From the NCBI GenBank assembly GCA_907163375.1, contig CAJQUW010000459.1, positions 310,001 through 374,000 of the forward strand: a stretch of DNA of 64,000 bases, written 5' to 3'. The notes under the pieces are model-generated. The model was not told where the DNA came from. It ran no database searches and saw only the letters and a program-made list of their open reading frames with translations. The position numbers were made by a program, and so were the translations under genes. The DNA is from Prostheceraeus crozeri. Lineage: Eukaryota > Platyhelminthes > Polycladida > Euryleptidae. Numbering within the stretch: position 1 is the stretch's first letter; every line of letters begins with the position of its first letter. Of the stretch, positions 13,001-28,000 are shown piece after piece.

Positions 13001-16000
13001 GTAAAAGAAGGGCGGCGTTAGTAGGGAACTTATCAGTTTTGGATATAAAATTGAATTGATACATATGTAGAAAGAGGGGATGATAAAGACATACTAGAAT
13101 GTCTAGTAGATGTAATTGCAACGGAGTACATTGATGGATCTCTAGTAGTGTGTTGAATATAGTTTGGTGGATTAGTTGAGTTGTATGAGGAATTGAGCAT
13201 AGTAGAAAATGCTTGAACGATCATCGTGGAAACTGGCGCAGCGTTCGCGTCCAGGCTTGATGGATGTCAGGTGCTGGAACGTATGCTTATGATTGCAATC
13301 TCTGTGCAATTTCGACCAAGGTTGAATGGTGGGTGAAAACTTGGCGCACTGGTGCAGCATGCCGTAGACGAACTGACTGTGAGGAGGTTTGGTAAAGAAG
13401 TTTGATCTAATGATTGCAAAACGTACGTCGGAGCATAGAAGTGAATGGCGTAGTGGATGCATTCATGATTGCTCTATGGGATTATGTTGTTGTTGTTGTT
13501 GGTGTGGTATTGTTTGTTAGTGTGAGAGGATGTTTCTGTTATTGATGTAGTGAAGGCATGGATTGACTTTGTTGTTATATGTTTATATTTTCATTTCCAG
13601 AAGTGACGACTACAACTCCTCCAACGACCACTACAGGTGAGTGTCGATGAATGTAATAGAGTTAGACTAGAAATCAGACAAATAGGATTGATTGATGGTT
13701 AATGCCGTATTTTTGGCACACCATGATTGTATGCTCGTATGATTGAATATCTTAAGTTTGATGTATCGTGAGATATGAAGTGAAGTGATGTGCATTTTCT
13801 CTCTCTTTTCTCAACAGCCAAATGTGAGGCTATTGAGGGTATGGACAATGAGGTAATGCCATCTTCGATGCGTAGTTCGACGAAGAACGGTGACCCGCTG
13901 GATTTGTTGTGGGACGAGACAGCCGGTACGAATACAACGCTGCCCAGCATAGATGAAGATGATGTCGTAGTCATTGAACTGCCATTCAGTAAGGATGAGT
14001 CATATGAAGCAACCGTGAATAAGGTTGAAGTTCTTGTTGCACCAAGCACGCCTGTGTCAGGAAGTCAAGGACCGCGCAAGATAAGAGTTGAAATAAAAGC
14101 TGTTGATGAGAATGGAAACGTCACGCTTCTTGAGAGATACTTGTCGAACGAGCCTTCCGTTTCATCAGCAACACCAAGAAAGTTTGAACCAGTCTTGCCT
14201 TTTGATGGTGTCAAGGTGATCATAACGCTGACAGTCGAGGATGGGCCGAGTGGGAACTTAGAAGTGTATGTGTCAATTGTCGGATGCTTTGAGAGTAAGT
14301 ACTGTGAATTGAAGGGTATGGGTGTGGGCCTAAATTTTGACAAAGTATCCTTGAATGTTTGAATGTTTAGATGTTTATGGTCATCAGTGCGAGGTTGGGC
14401 AACGCTCATTCTTGTTAAATGTAGCAAACGTATAGAATTTGTATTTAGTTGATGAATTTGTTGTTGGGCCTAGATTCCCCTGTAAGCAATGTCGTGTGGA
14501 GCTAGGATGGAAGTCGTTTAAATTCTAAAATATTCCATTGTAAATGTACAAGAATATTCATTCTTTCGGGAAGATGCGACGAGATCCGTTATCAATCTGG
14601 AGTCATTTATTATTGTTGGAATGAGTCTATTGTAAGATGTTGTTGTGTGTTCACATGTAAAAGAAGGGCGGCGTTAGTAGGGAACTTATCAGTTTTGGAT
14701 ATAAAATTGAATTGATACATATGTAGAAAGAGGGGATGATAAAGACATACTAGAATGTCTAGTAGATGTAATTGCAACGGAGTACATTGATGGATCTCTA
14801 GTAGTGTGTTGAATATAGTTTGGTGGATTAGTTGAGTTGTATGAGGAATTGAGCATAGTAGAAAATGCTTGAACGATCATCGTGGAAACTGGCGCAGCGT
14901 TCGCGTCCAGGCTTGATGGATGTCAGGTGCTGGAACGTATGCTTATGATTGCAATCTGTGTACAATTTCGACCCAGGTTGAATGGTGGGTGAAAACTTGG
15001 TGCACTGGTGCAGCATGCCGTAGACGAACTGACTGTGAGGAGGTTTGGTAAAGAAGTTTGATCTAATGATTGCAAAACGTACGTCGGAGCATAGAAGTGA
15101 ATGGCGTAGTGGATGCATTCATGATTGCTCTATGCGATTATGTTGTTGTTGTTGTTGGTGTGGTATTGTTTGTTAGTGTGAGAGGATGTTTCTGTTATTG
15201 ATGTAGTGAAGGCATGGATTGACTTTGTTGTTATATGTTTATATTTTCATTTCCAGAAGTGACGACTACAACTCCTCCAACGACCACTACAGGTAAGTGT
15301 CGATGAATGTATTAGAGTTAGACTAGAAATCAGACAAATAGGATTGATTGATGGTTAATGTCGTATTTTTGGCACACCATGATTGTATGCTCGTATGATT
15401 GAATATCTTAAGTTTGATGTATCGTGAGATATGAAGTGAAGTGATGTGCATTTTCTCTCTCTTTTCTCAACAGCCGAATGTGAGGCTATTGAGGGTATGG
15501 ACAATGAGGTAATGCCATCTTCGATGCGTAGTTCGACGAAGAACGGTGACCCGCTGGATTTGTTGTGGGACGAGACAGCCGGTACGAATACAACGCTGCC
15601 AAGTATAGATGAAGATGATGTCGTAGTCATTGAACTGCCATTCAGTAAGGATGAGTCATATGAAGCAACCGTGAATAAGGTTGAAGTTCTTGTTGCACCA
15701 AGCACGCCTGTGTCAGGAAGTCAACGACCGCGCAAGATAAGAGTTGAAATAAAAGCTGTTGATGAGAATGGAAACGTCACGCTTCTTGAGAGATACTTGT
15801 CGAACGAGCCTTCCGTTTCATCAGCAACACCAAGAAAGTTTGAACCAGTCTTGCCTTTTGATGGTGTCAAGGTGATCATAACGCTGACAGTCGAGGATGG
15901 GCCGAGTGGGAACTTAGAAGTGTATGTGTCAATTGTCGGATGCTTTGAGAGTAAGTACTGTGAATTGAAGGGTATGGGTGTGGGCCTAAATTTTGACAAA

Positions 16001-19000
16001 GTATCCTTGAATGTTTGAATGTTTAGATGTTTATGGTCATCAGTGCGAGGTTGGGCAACGCTCAGTCTTGTTAAATGTAGCAAACGTATAGAATTTGTAT
16101 TTAGTTGATGAATTTGTTGTTGGGCCTAGATTCCCCTGTAAGTAATGTCGTGTGGAGCTAGGATGGAAGTCGTTTAAATTCTAAAATATTCCATTGTAAA
16201 TGTACAAGAATATTCATTCTTTCGGGAAGATGCGACGAGATCCGTTATCAATCTGGAGTCATTTATTATTGTTGGAATGAGTCTATTGTAAGATGTTGTT
16301 GTGTGTTCACATGTAAAAGAAGGGCGGCGTTAGTAGGGAACTTATCAGTTTTGGATATAAAATTGAATTGATACATATGTAGAAAGAGGGGATGATAAAG
16401 ACATACTAGAATGTCTAGTAGATGTAATTGCAACGGAGTACATTGATGGATCTCTAGTAGTGCGTTGAATATAGTTTGGTGGATTAGTTGAGTTGTATGA
16501 GGAATTGAGCATAGTAGAAAATGCTTGAACGATCATCGTGGAAACTGGCGGAGCGTTCGCGTCCAGGCTTGATGGATGTCAGGTGCTGGAACGTATGCTT
16601 ATGATTGCAATCTGTGTGCAATTTCGACCCAGGTTGAATGGTGGGTGAAAACTTGGTGCACTGGTGCAGCATACCGTAGACGAACTGACTGTGAGGAGGT
16701 TTGGTAAAGAAGTTTGATCTAATGACTGCAAAACGTACGTCGGAGCATAGAAGTGAATGGCGTAGTCGATGCATTCATGATTGCTCTATGGGATTATTTT
16801 GTTGTTGTTGTTGTTGGTGGTGGTGTGGTATTGTTTGTTAGTGTGAGAGGATGTTTCTGTTGTTGATGTAGTGAAGGCATGGATTGACTTTGTTGTTATA
16901 TGTTTATATTTTCATTTCCAGAAGTGACGACTACAACTCCTCCAACGACCACTACAGGTGAGTGTCGATGAATGTATTAGAGTTAGACTAGAAATCAGAC
17001 AAATAGGATTGATTGATGGTTAATGTCGTATTTTTGGCACACCATGATTGTATGCTCGTATGATTGAATATCTTAAGTTTGATGTATCGTGAGATATGAA
17101 GTGAAGTGATTTGCATATTCTCTCTCTTTTCTCAACAGCCAAATGTGAGGCTATTGAGGGTATGGACAATGAGGTAATGCCATCTTCGATGCGTAGTTCG
17201 ACGAAGAACGGTGACCCGCTGGATTTGTTGTGGGACGAGACAGCCGGTACGAATACAACGCTGCCCAGCATAGATGAAGATGATGTCGTAGTCATTGAAC
17301 TGCCATTCAGTAAGGATGAGTCATATGAAGCAACCGTGAATAAGGTTGAAGTTCTTGTTGCACCAAGCACGCCTGTGTCAGGAAGTCAAGGACCGCGCAA
17401 GATAAGAGTTGAAATAAAAGCTGTTGATGAGAATGGAAACGTCACGCTTCTTGAGAGATACTTGTCGAACGAGCCTTCCGTTTCATCAGCAACACCAAGA
17501 AAGTTTGAACCAGTCTTGCCTTTTGATGGTGTCAAGGTGATCATAACGCTGACAGTCGAGGATGGGCCGAGTGGGAACTTAGAAGTGTATGTGTCAATTG
17601 TCGGATGCTTTGAGAGTAAGTACTGTGAATTGAAGGGTATGGGTGTGGGCCTAAATTTTGACAAAGTATCCTTGAATGTTTGAATGTTTAGATGTTTATG
17701 GTCATCAGTGCGAGGTTGGGCAACGCTCAGTCTTGTTAAATGTAGCAAACGTATAGAATTTTTATTTAGTTGATGAATTTGTTGTTGGGCCTAGATTCCC
17801 CTGTAAGTAATGTCGTGTGGAGCTAGGATGGAAGTCGTTTAAATTCTAAAATATTCCATTGAAAATGTAGAAGAATATTCATTCTTTCGGGAAGATGCGA
17901 CGAGATCCGTTATCAATCTGGAGTCATTTATTATTGTTGGAATGAGTCTATTGTAAGATGTTGCTGTGTGTTCACATGTAAAAGAAGGGCGGCGTTAGTA
18001 GGGAACTTATCAGTTTTGGATATAAAATTGAATTGATACACATGTAGAAAGAGGGGATGATAAAGACATACTAGAATGTCTATTAGATGTAATTGCAACG
18101 GAGTACATTGATGGATCTGTAGCAGTGCGTTGAATATAGTTTGGTGAATTAGTTGAGTTGTATGAGGAATTGAGCATAGTAGAAAATGCTTGAACGATCA
18201 TCGTGGAAACTGGCGGAGCGTTCGCGTCCAGGCTTGATGGATGTCAGGTGCTGGAACGTATGCTTATGATTGCAATCTGTGTGCAATTTCGACCCAGGTT
18301 GAATGGTGGGTGAAAACTTGGTGCACTGGTGCAGCATACCGTAGACGAACTGACTGTGACGAGGTTTGGTAAAGAAGTTTGATCTAATGATTGCAAAACG
18401 TACGTCGGAGCATAGAAGTGAATGGCGTAGTGGATGCATTCATGATTGCTCTATGCGATTTTGTTGTTGTTGTTGTTGGTGTGGTATTGTTTGTTAGTGT
18501 GAGAGGATGTTTCTGTTGTTGATGTAGTGAAGGCATGGATTGACTTTGTTGTTATATGTTTATATTTTCATTTCCAGAAGTGACGACTACAACTCCTCCA
18601 ACGACCACTACAGGTGAGTGTCGATGAATGTAATAGAGTTAGACTAGAAATCAGACAAATAGGATTGATTGATGGTTAATGCCGTATTTTTGGCACACTA
18701 TGATTGTATGCTCGTATGATTGAATATCTTAAGTTTGATGTATCGTGAGATATGAAGTGAAGTGATTTGCATTTTCTCTCTCTTTTCTCAACAGCCGAAT
18801 GTGAGGCTATTGAGGGTATGGACAATGAGGTAATGCCATCTTCGATGCGTAGTTCGACGAAGAACGGTGACCCGCTGGATTTGTTGTGGGACGAGACAGC
18901 CGGTACGAATACAACGCTGCCCAGCATAGATGAAGATGATGTCGTAGTCATTGAACTGCCATTCAGTAAGGATGAGTCATATGAAGCAACCGTGAATAAG

Positions 19001-22000
19001 GTTGAAGTTCTTGTTGCACCAAGCACGCCTGTGTCAGGAAGTCAACGACCGCGCAAGATAAGAGTTGAAATAAAAGCTGTTGATGAGAATGGAAACGTCA
19101 CGCTTCTTGAGAGATACTTGTCGAACGAGCCTTCCGTTTCATCAGCAACACCAAGAAAGTTTGAACCAGTCTTGCCTTTTGATGGTGTCAAGGTGATCAT
19201 AACGCTGACAGTCGAGGATGGGCCGAGTGGGAACTTAGAAGTGTATGTGTCAATTGTCGGATGCTTTGAGAGTAAGTACTGTGAATTGAAGGGTATGGGT
19301 GTGGGCCTAAATTTTGACAAAGTATCCTTGAATGTTTGAATGTTTAGATGTTTATGGTCATCAGTGCGAGGTTGGGCAACGCTCAGTCTTGTTAAATGTA
19401 GCAAACGTATAGAATTTTTATTTAGTTGATGAATTTGTTGTTGGGCCTAGATTCCCCTGTAAGTAATGTCGTGTGGAGCTAGGATGGAAGTCGTTTAAAT
19501 TCTAAAATATTCCATTGAAAATGTAGAAGAATATTCATTCTTTCGGGAAGATGCGACGAGATCCGTTATCAATCTGGAGTCATTTTTTATTGTTGGAATG
19601 AGTCTATTGTAAGATGTTGCTGTGTGTTCACATGTAAAAGAAGGGCGGCGTTAGTAGGGAACTTATCAGTTTTGGATATAAAATTGAATTGATACACATG
19701 TAGAAAGAGGGGATGATAAAGAGATACTAGAATGTCTAGTAGATGTAATTGCAACGGAGTACATTGATGGATCTCTAGTAGTGCGTTGAATATAGTTTGG
19801 TGAATTAGTTGAGTTGTATGAGGAATTGAGCATAGTAGAAAATGCTTGAACGATCATCGTGGAAACTGGCGGAGCGTTCGCGTCCAGGCTTGATGGATGT
19901 CAGGTGCTGGAACGTATGCTTATGATTGCAATCTGTGTGCAATTTCGACCCAGGTTGAATGGTGGGTGAAAACTTGGTGCACTGGTGCAGCATACCGTAG
20001 ACGAACTGACTGTGAGGAGGTTTGGTAAAGAAGTTTGATCTAATGATTGCAAAACGTACGTCGGAGCATAGAAGTGAATGGCGTAGTGGATGCATTCATG
20101 ATTGTTCTATGCGGTTATGTTGTTGTTGGTGTTGTTGTGTGGTATGGTTTGTTGGTGTGAGAGGATGTTTCTGTTATTGATGTAGTGAAGGCATGGATTG
20201 ACTTTGTTGTTACATGTTTATATTTTCATTTCCAGAAGTGACGACTACAACTCCTCCAACGACCACTACAGGTGAGTGTCGATGAATGTAATAGAGTTAG
20301 ACTAGAAATCAGACAAATAGGATTGATTGATTGATTGATTGATGGTTAATGCCGTATTTTTGGCACACTATGATTGTATGCTCGTATGATTGAATATCTT
20401 AAGTTTGATGTATCGTGAGATATGAAGTGAAGTGATTTGCATTTTCTCTCTCTTTTCTCAACAGCCAAATGTGAGGCTATTGAGGGTATGGACAATGAGG
20501 TAATGCCATCTTCGATGCGTAGTTCGACGAAGAACGGTGACCCGCTGGATTTGTTGTGGGACGAGACAGCCGGTACGAATACAACGCTGCCCAGCATAGA
20601 TGAAGATGATGTCGTAGTCATTGAACTGCCATTCAGTAAGGATGAGTCATATGAAGCAACCGTGAATAAGGTTGAAGTTCTTGTTGCACCAAGCACGCCT
20701 GTGTCAGGAAGTCAACGACCGCGCAAGATAAGAGTTGAAATAAAAGCTGTTGATGAGAATGGAAACGTCACGCTTCTTGAGAGATACTTGTCGAACGAGC
20801 CTTCCGTTTCATCAGCAACACCAAGAAAGTTTGAACCAGTCTTGCCTTTTGATGGTGTCAAGGTGATCATAACGCTGACAGTCGAGGATGGGCCGAGTGG
20901 GAACTTAGAAGTGTATGTGTCAATTGTCGGATGCTTTGAGAGTAAGTACTGTGAATTGAAGGGTATGGGTGTGGGTCTAAATTTTGACAAAGTATCCTTG
21001 AATGTTTGAATGTTTAGATGTTTATGGTCATCAGTGCGAGGTTGGGCAACGCTCATTCTTGTTAAATGTAGCAAACGTATAGAATTTGTATTTAGTTGAT
21101 GAATTTGTTGTTGGGCCTAGATTCCCCTGTAAGTAATGTCGTGTGGAGCTAGGATGGAAGTCGTTTAAATTCTAAAATATTCCATTGAAAATGTACAAGA
21201 ATATTCATTCTTTCGGGAAGATGCGACGAGATCCGTTATCAATCTGGAGTCATTTTTTATTGTTGGAATGAGTCTATTGTAAGATGTTGCTGTGTGTTCA
21301 CATGTAAAAGAAGGGCGGCGTTAGTAGGGAACTTATCAGTTTTGGATATAAAATTGAATTGATACACATGTAGAAAGAGGGGATGATAAAGACATACTAG
21401 AATGTCTAGTAGATGTAATTGCAACGGAGTACATTGATGGATCTCTAGTAGTGCGTTGAATATAGTTTGGTGAATTAGTTGAGTTGTATGAGGAATTGAG
21501 CATAGTAGAAAATGCTTGAACGATCATCGTGGAAACTGGCGGAGCGATCGCATGCATGCTCGATGGATGTCAGGTGCTGGAACGTATGCTTATGATTGCA
21601 ATCTGTGTGCAATTTCGACCCAGGTTGAATGGTGGGTGAAAACTTGGTGCACTGGTGCAGCATACCGTAGACGAACTGACTGTGAGGAGGTTTGGTAAAG
21701 AAGTTTGATCCAATGATTGCAAAACGTACGTCGGAGCATAGAAGTGAATGGCGTAGTCGATGCATTAATGATTGCTCTATTCGATTATATTGTTGTTGTT
21801 GTTGTGTGGTATGGTTTGTTGGTGTGAGAGGATGTTTCTGTTATTGATGTAGTGAAGGCATGGATTGACTTTGTTGTTATATGTTTATATTTTCATTTCC
21901 AGAAGTGACGACTACAACTCCTCCAACGACCACTACAGGTGAGTGTCGATGAATGTATTAGAGTTAGACTAGAAATCAGACAAATAGGATTGATTGATGG

Positions 22001-25000
22001 TTAATGCCGTATTTTTGGCACACCATGACTGTATGCTCGTATGATTGAATATCTTAAGTTTGATGTATCGTGAGATATGAAGTGAAGTGATTTGCATATT
22101 CTCTCTCTTTTCTCAACAGCCAAATGTGAGGCTATTGAGGGTATGGACAATGAGGTAATGCCATCTTCGATGCGTAGTTCGACGAAGAACGGTGACCCGC
22201 TGGATTTGTTGTGGGACGAGACAGCCGGTACGAATACAACGCTGCCCAGCATAGATGAAGATGATGTCGTAGTCATTGAACTGCCATTCAGTAAGGATGA
22301 GTCATATGAAGCAACCGTGAATAAGGTTGAAGTTCTTGTTGCACCAAGCACGCCTGTGTCAGGAAGTCAACGACCGCGCAAGATAAGAGTTGAAATAAAA
22401 GCTGTTGATGAGAATGGAAACGTCACGCTTCTTGAGAGATACTTGTCGAACGAGCCTTCCGTTTCATCAGCAACACCAAGAAAGTTTGAACCAGTCTTGC
22501 CTTTTGATGGTGTGAAGGTGATCATAACGCTGACAGTCGAGGATGGGCCGAGTGGGAACTTAGAAGTGTATGTGTCAATTGTCGGATGCTTTGAGAGTAA
22601 GTACTGTGAATTGAAGGGTATGGGTGTGGGCCTAAATTTTGACAAAGTATCCTTGAATGTTTGAATGTTTAGATGTTTATGGTCATCAGTGCGAGGTTGG
22701 GCAACGCTCATTCTTGTTAAATGTAGCAAACGTATAGAATTTGTATTTAGTTGATGAATTTGTTGTTGGGCCTAGATTCCCCTGTAAGTAATGTCGTGTG
22801 GAGCTAGGATGGAAGTCGTTTAAATTCTAAAATATTCCATTGAAAATGTACAAGAATATTCATTCTTTCGGGAAGATGCGACGAGATCCGTTATCAATCT
22901 GGAGTCATTTTTTATTGTTGGAATGAGTCTATTGTAAGATGTTGTTGTGTGTTCACATGTAAAAGAAGGGCGGCGTTAGTAGGGAACTTATCAGTTTTGG
23001 ATATAAAATTGAATTGATACACATGTAGAAAGAGGGGATGATAAAGACATACTAGAATGTCTAGTAGATGTAATTGCAACGGAGTACATTGATGGATCTC
23101 TAGTAGTGCGTTGAATATAGTTTGGTGAATTAGTTGAGTTGTATGAGGAATTGAGCATAGTAGAACATGCTTGAACGATCATCGTGGAAACTGGCGGAGC
23201 GTTCGCATGCATGCTTGATGGATGTCAGGTGCTGGAACGTATGCTTATGATTGCAATCTGTGTGCAATTTCGACCCAGGTTGAATGGTGGGTGAAAACTT
23301 GGTGCACTGGTGCAGCATACCGTAGACGAACTGACTGTGAGGAGGTTTGGTAAAGAAGTTTGATCCAATGATTGCAAAACGTACGTCGGAGCATAGAAGT
23401 GAATGGCGTAGTCGATGCATTCATGATTGCTCTATTCGATTATTTTGTTGTTGTTGTTGTTGTTGTGTGGTATGGTTTGTTGGTGTGAGAGGATGTTTCT
23501 GTTATTGATGTAGTGAAGGCATGGATTGACTTTGTTGTTATATGTTTATATTTTCATTTCCAGAAGTGACGACTACAACTCCTCCAACGACCACTACAGG
23601 TGAGTGTCGATGAATGTAATAGAGTTAGACTAGAAGTCAGACAAATAGGATTGATTGATGGTTAATGCCGTATTTTTGGCACACCATGATTGTATGCTCG
23701 TATGATTGAATGTCTTAAGTTTGATGTATCGTGAGATATGAAGTGAAGTGATTTGCATATTCTCTCTCTTTTCTCAACAGCCGAATGTGAGGCTATTGAG
23801 GGTATGGACAATGAGGTAATGCCATCTTCGATGCGTAGTTCGACGAAGAACGGTGACCCGCTGGATTTGTTGTGGGACGAGACAGCCGGTACGAATACAA
23901 CGCTGCCAAGTATAGATGAAGATGATGTCGTAGTCATTGAACTGCCATTCAGTAAGGATGAGTCATATGAAGCAACCGTGAATAAGGTTGAAGTTCTTGT
24001 TGCACCAAGCACGCCTGTGTCAGGAAGTCAACGACCGCGCAAGATAAGAGTTGAAATAAAAGCTGTTGATGAGAATGGAAACGTCACGCTTCTTGAGAGA
24101 TACTTGTCGAACGAGCCTTCCGTTTCATCAGCAACACCAAGAAAGTTTGAACCAGTCTTGCCTTTTGATGGTGTCAAGGTGATCATAACGCTGACAGTCG
24201 AGGATGGGCCGAGTGGGAACTTAGAAGTGTATGTGTCAATTGTCGGATGCTTTGAGAGTAAGTACTGTGAATTGAAGGGTATGGGTGTGGGCCTAAATTT
24301 TGACAAAGTATCCTTGAATGTTTGAATGTTTAGATGTTTATGGTCATCAGTGCGAGGTTGGGCAACGCTCAGTCTTGTTAAATGTAGCAAACGTATAGAA
24401 TTTGTATTTAGTTGATGAATTTGTTGTTGGGCCTAGATTCCACTGTAAGCAATGTCGTGTGGAGCTAGGATGGAAGTCGTTTAAATTCTAAAATATTCCA
24501 TTGAAAATGTACAAGAATATTCATTCTTTCGGGAAGATGCGACGAGATCCGTTATCAATCTGGAGTCATTTATTATTGTTGGAATGAGTCTATTGTAAGA
24601 TGTTGTTGTGTGTTCACATGTAAAAGAAGAGCGGCGTTAGTAGGGAACTTATCAGTTTTGGATATAAAATTGAATTGATACACATGTAGAAAGAGGGGAT
24701 GATAAAGACATACTAGAATGTCTAGTAGATGTAATTGCAACGGAGTACATTGATGGATCTGTAGCAGTGCGTTGAATATAGTTTGGTGGATTAGTTGAGT
24801 TGTATGAGGAATTGAGCATAGTAGAAAATGCTTGAACGATCATCGTGGAAACTGGCGGAGCGTTCGCGTCCAGGCTTGATGGATGTCAGGTGCTGGAACG
24901 TATGCTTATGATTGCAATCTGTGTGCAATTTCGACCCAGGTTGAATGGTGGGTGAAAACTTGGTGCACTGGTGCAGCATACCGTAGACGAACTGACTGTG

Positions 25001-28000
25001 AGGAGGTTTGGTAAAGAAGTTTGATCTAATGATTGCAAAACGTACGTCGGAGCATAGAAGTGAATGGCGTAGCCGATGCATTCATGATTGTTCTATGCGG
25101 TTATGTTGTTGTTGGTGTTGTTGTGTATTATGGTTTGTTGGTGTGAGAGGATGTTTCTGTTATTGATGTAGTGAAGGCATGGATTGAGTTTGTTGTTACA
25201 TGTTTATATTTTCATTTCCAGAAGTGACGACTACAACTCCTCCAACGACCACTACAGGTGAGTGTCGATGAATGTAATAGAGTTAGACTAGAAGTCAGAC
25301 AAATAGGATTGATTGATGGTTAATGCCGTATTTTTGGCACACCATGATTGTATGCTCGTATGATTGAATATCTTAAGTTTGATGTATCGTGAGATATGAA
25401 GTGAAGTGATTTGCATTTTCTCTCTCTTTTCTCAACAGCCGAATGTGAGGCTATTGAGGGTATGGACAATGAGGTAATGCCATCTTCGATGCGTAGTTCG
25501 ACGAAGAACGGTGACCCGCTGGATTTGTTGTGGGACGAGACAGCCGGTACGAATACAACGCTGCCCAGCATAGATGAAGATGATGTCGTAGTCATTGAAC
25601 TGCCATTCAGTAAGGATGAGTCATATGAAGCAACCGTGAATAAGGTTGAAGTTCTTGTTGCACCAAGCACGCCTGTGTCAGGAAGTCAACGACCGCGCAA
25701 GATAAGAGTTGAAATAAAAGCTGTTGATGAGAATGGAAACGTCACGCTTCTTGAGAGATACTTGTCGAACGAGCCTTCCGTTTCATCAGCAACACCAAGA
25801 AAGTTTGAACCAGTCTTGCCTTTTGATGGTGTGAAGGTGATCATAACGCTGACAGTCGAGGATGGGCCGAGTGGGAACTTAGAAGTGTATGTGTCAATTG
25901 TCGGATGCTTTGAGAGTAAGTACTGTGAATTGAAGGGTATGGGTGTGGGCCTAAATTTTGACAAAGTATCCTTGAATGTTTGAATGTTTAGATGTTTATG
26001 GTCATCAGTGCGAGGTTGGGCAACGCTCAGTCTTGTTAAATGTAGCAAACCTATAGAATTAGTTGATGAATTTGTCGTTGGGCCTAGATTCCACTGTAAG
26101 CAATGTCGTGTGGAGCTAGGATGGAAGTCGTTTAAATTCTAAAATATTCCATTGAAAATGTACAAGAATATTCATTCTTTCGGGAAGATGCGACGAGATC
26201 CGTTATCAATCTGGAGTCATTTTTTATTGTTGGAATGAGTCTATTGTAAGATGTTGTTGTGTGTTCACATGTAAAAGAAGGGCGGCGTTAGTAGGGAACT
26301 TATCAGTTTTGGATATAAAATTGAATTGATACACATGTAGAAAGAGGGGATGATAAAGGCATACTAGAATGTCTAGTAGATGTAATTGCAACGGAGTACA
26401 TTGATGGATCTCTAGTAGTGCGTTGAATATAGTTTGGTGGATTAGTTGAGTTGTATGAGGAATTGAGCATAGTAGAACATGCTTGAACGATCATCGTGGA
26501 AACTGGCGGAGCGTTCGCGTCCAGGCTTGATGGATGTCAGGTGCTGGAACGTATGCTTATGATTGCAATCTGTGTGCAATTTCGACCCAGGTTGAATGGT
26601 GGGTGAAAACTTGGTGCACTGGTGCAGCATACCGTAGACGAACTGACTGTGAGGAGGTTTGGTAAAGAAGTTTGATCTAATGATTGCAAAACGTACGTCG
26701 GAGCATAGAAGTGAATGGCGTAGCCGATGCATTCATGATTGTTCTATGCGGTTATGTTGTTGTTGGTGTTGTTGTGTATTATGGTTTGTTGGTGTGAGAG
26801 GATGTTTCTGTTATTGATGTAGTGAAGGCATGGATTGAGTTTGTTGTTACATGTTTATATTTTCATTTCCAGAAGTGACGACTACAACTCCTCCAACGAC
26901 CACTACAGGTGAGTGTCGATGAATGTATTAGAGTTAGACTAGAAGTCAGACAAATAGGATTGATTGATGGTTAATGCCGTATTTTTGGCACACCATGATT
27001 GTATGCTCGTATGATTGAATATCTTAAGTTTGATGTATCGTGAGATATGAAGTGAAGTGATTTGCATATTCTCTCTCTTTTCTCAACAGCCGAATGTGAG
27101 GCTATTGAGGGTATGGACAATGATGTAATGCCATCTTCGATGCGTAGTTCGACGAAGAACGGTGACCCGCTGGATTTGTTGTGGGACGAGACAGCCGGTA
27201 CGAATACAACGCTGCCAAGTATAGATGAAGATGATGTCGTAGTCATTGAACTGCCATTCAGTAAGGATGAGTCATATGAAGCAACCGTGAATAAGGTTGA
27301 AGTTCTTGTTGCACCAAGCACGCCTGTGTCAGGAAGTCAACGACCGCGCAAGATAAGAGTTGAAATAAAAGCTGTTGATGAGAATGGAAACGTCACGCTT
27401 CTTGAGAGATACTTGTCGAACGAGCCTTCCGTTTCATCAGCAACACCAAGAAAGTTTGAACCAGTCTTGCCTTTTGATGGTGTGAAGGTGATCATAACGC
27501 TGACAGTCGAGGATGGGCCGAGTGGGAACTTAGAAGTGTATGTGTCAATTGTCGGATGCTTTGAGAGTAAGTACTGTGAATTGAAGGGTATGGGTGTGGG
27601 CCTAAATTTTGACAAAGTATCCTTGAATGTTTGAATGTTTAGATGTTTATGGTCATCAGTGCGAGGTTGGGCAACGCTCAGTCTTGTTAAATGTAGCAAA
27701 CCTATAGAATTAGTTGATGGATTTGTCGTTGGGCCTAGATTCCACTGTAAGCAATGTCGTGTGGAGCTAGGATGGAAGTCGTTTAAATTCTAAAATATTC
27801 CATTGAAAATGTACAAGAATATTCATTCTTTCGGGAAGATGCGACGAGATCCGTTATCAATCTGGAGTCATTTATTATTGTTGGAATGAGTCTATTGTAA
27901 GATGTTGTTGTGTGTTCACATGTAAAAGAAGGGCGGCGTTAGTAGGGAACTTATCAGTTTTGGATATAAAATTGAATTGATACACATGTAGAAAGAGGGG

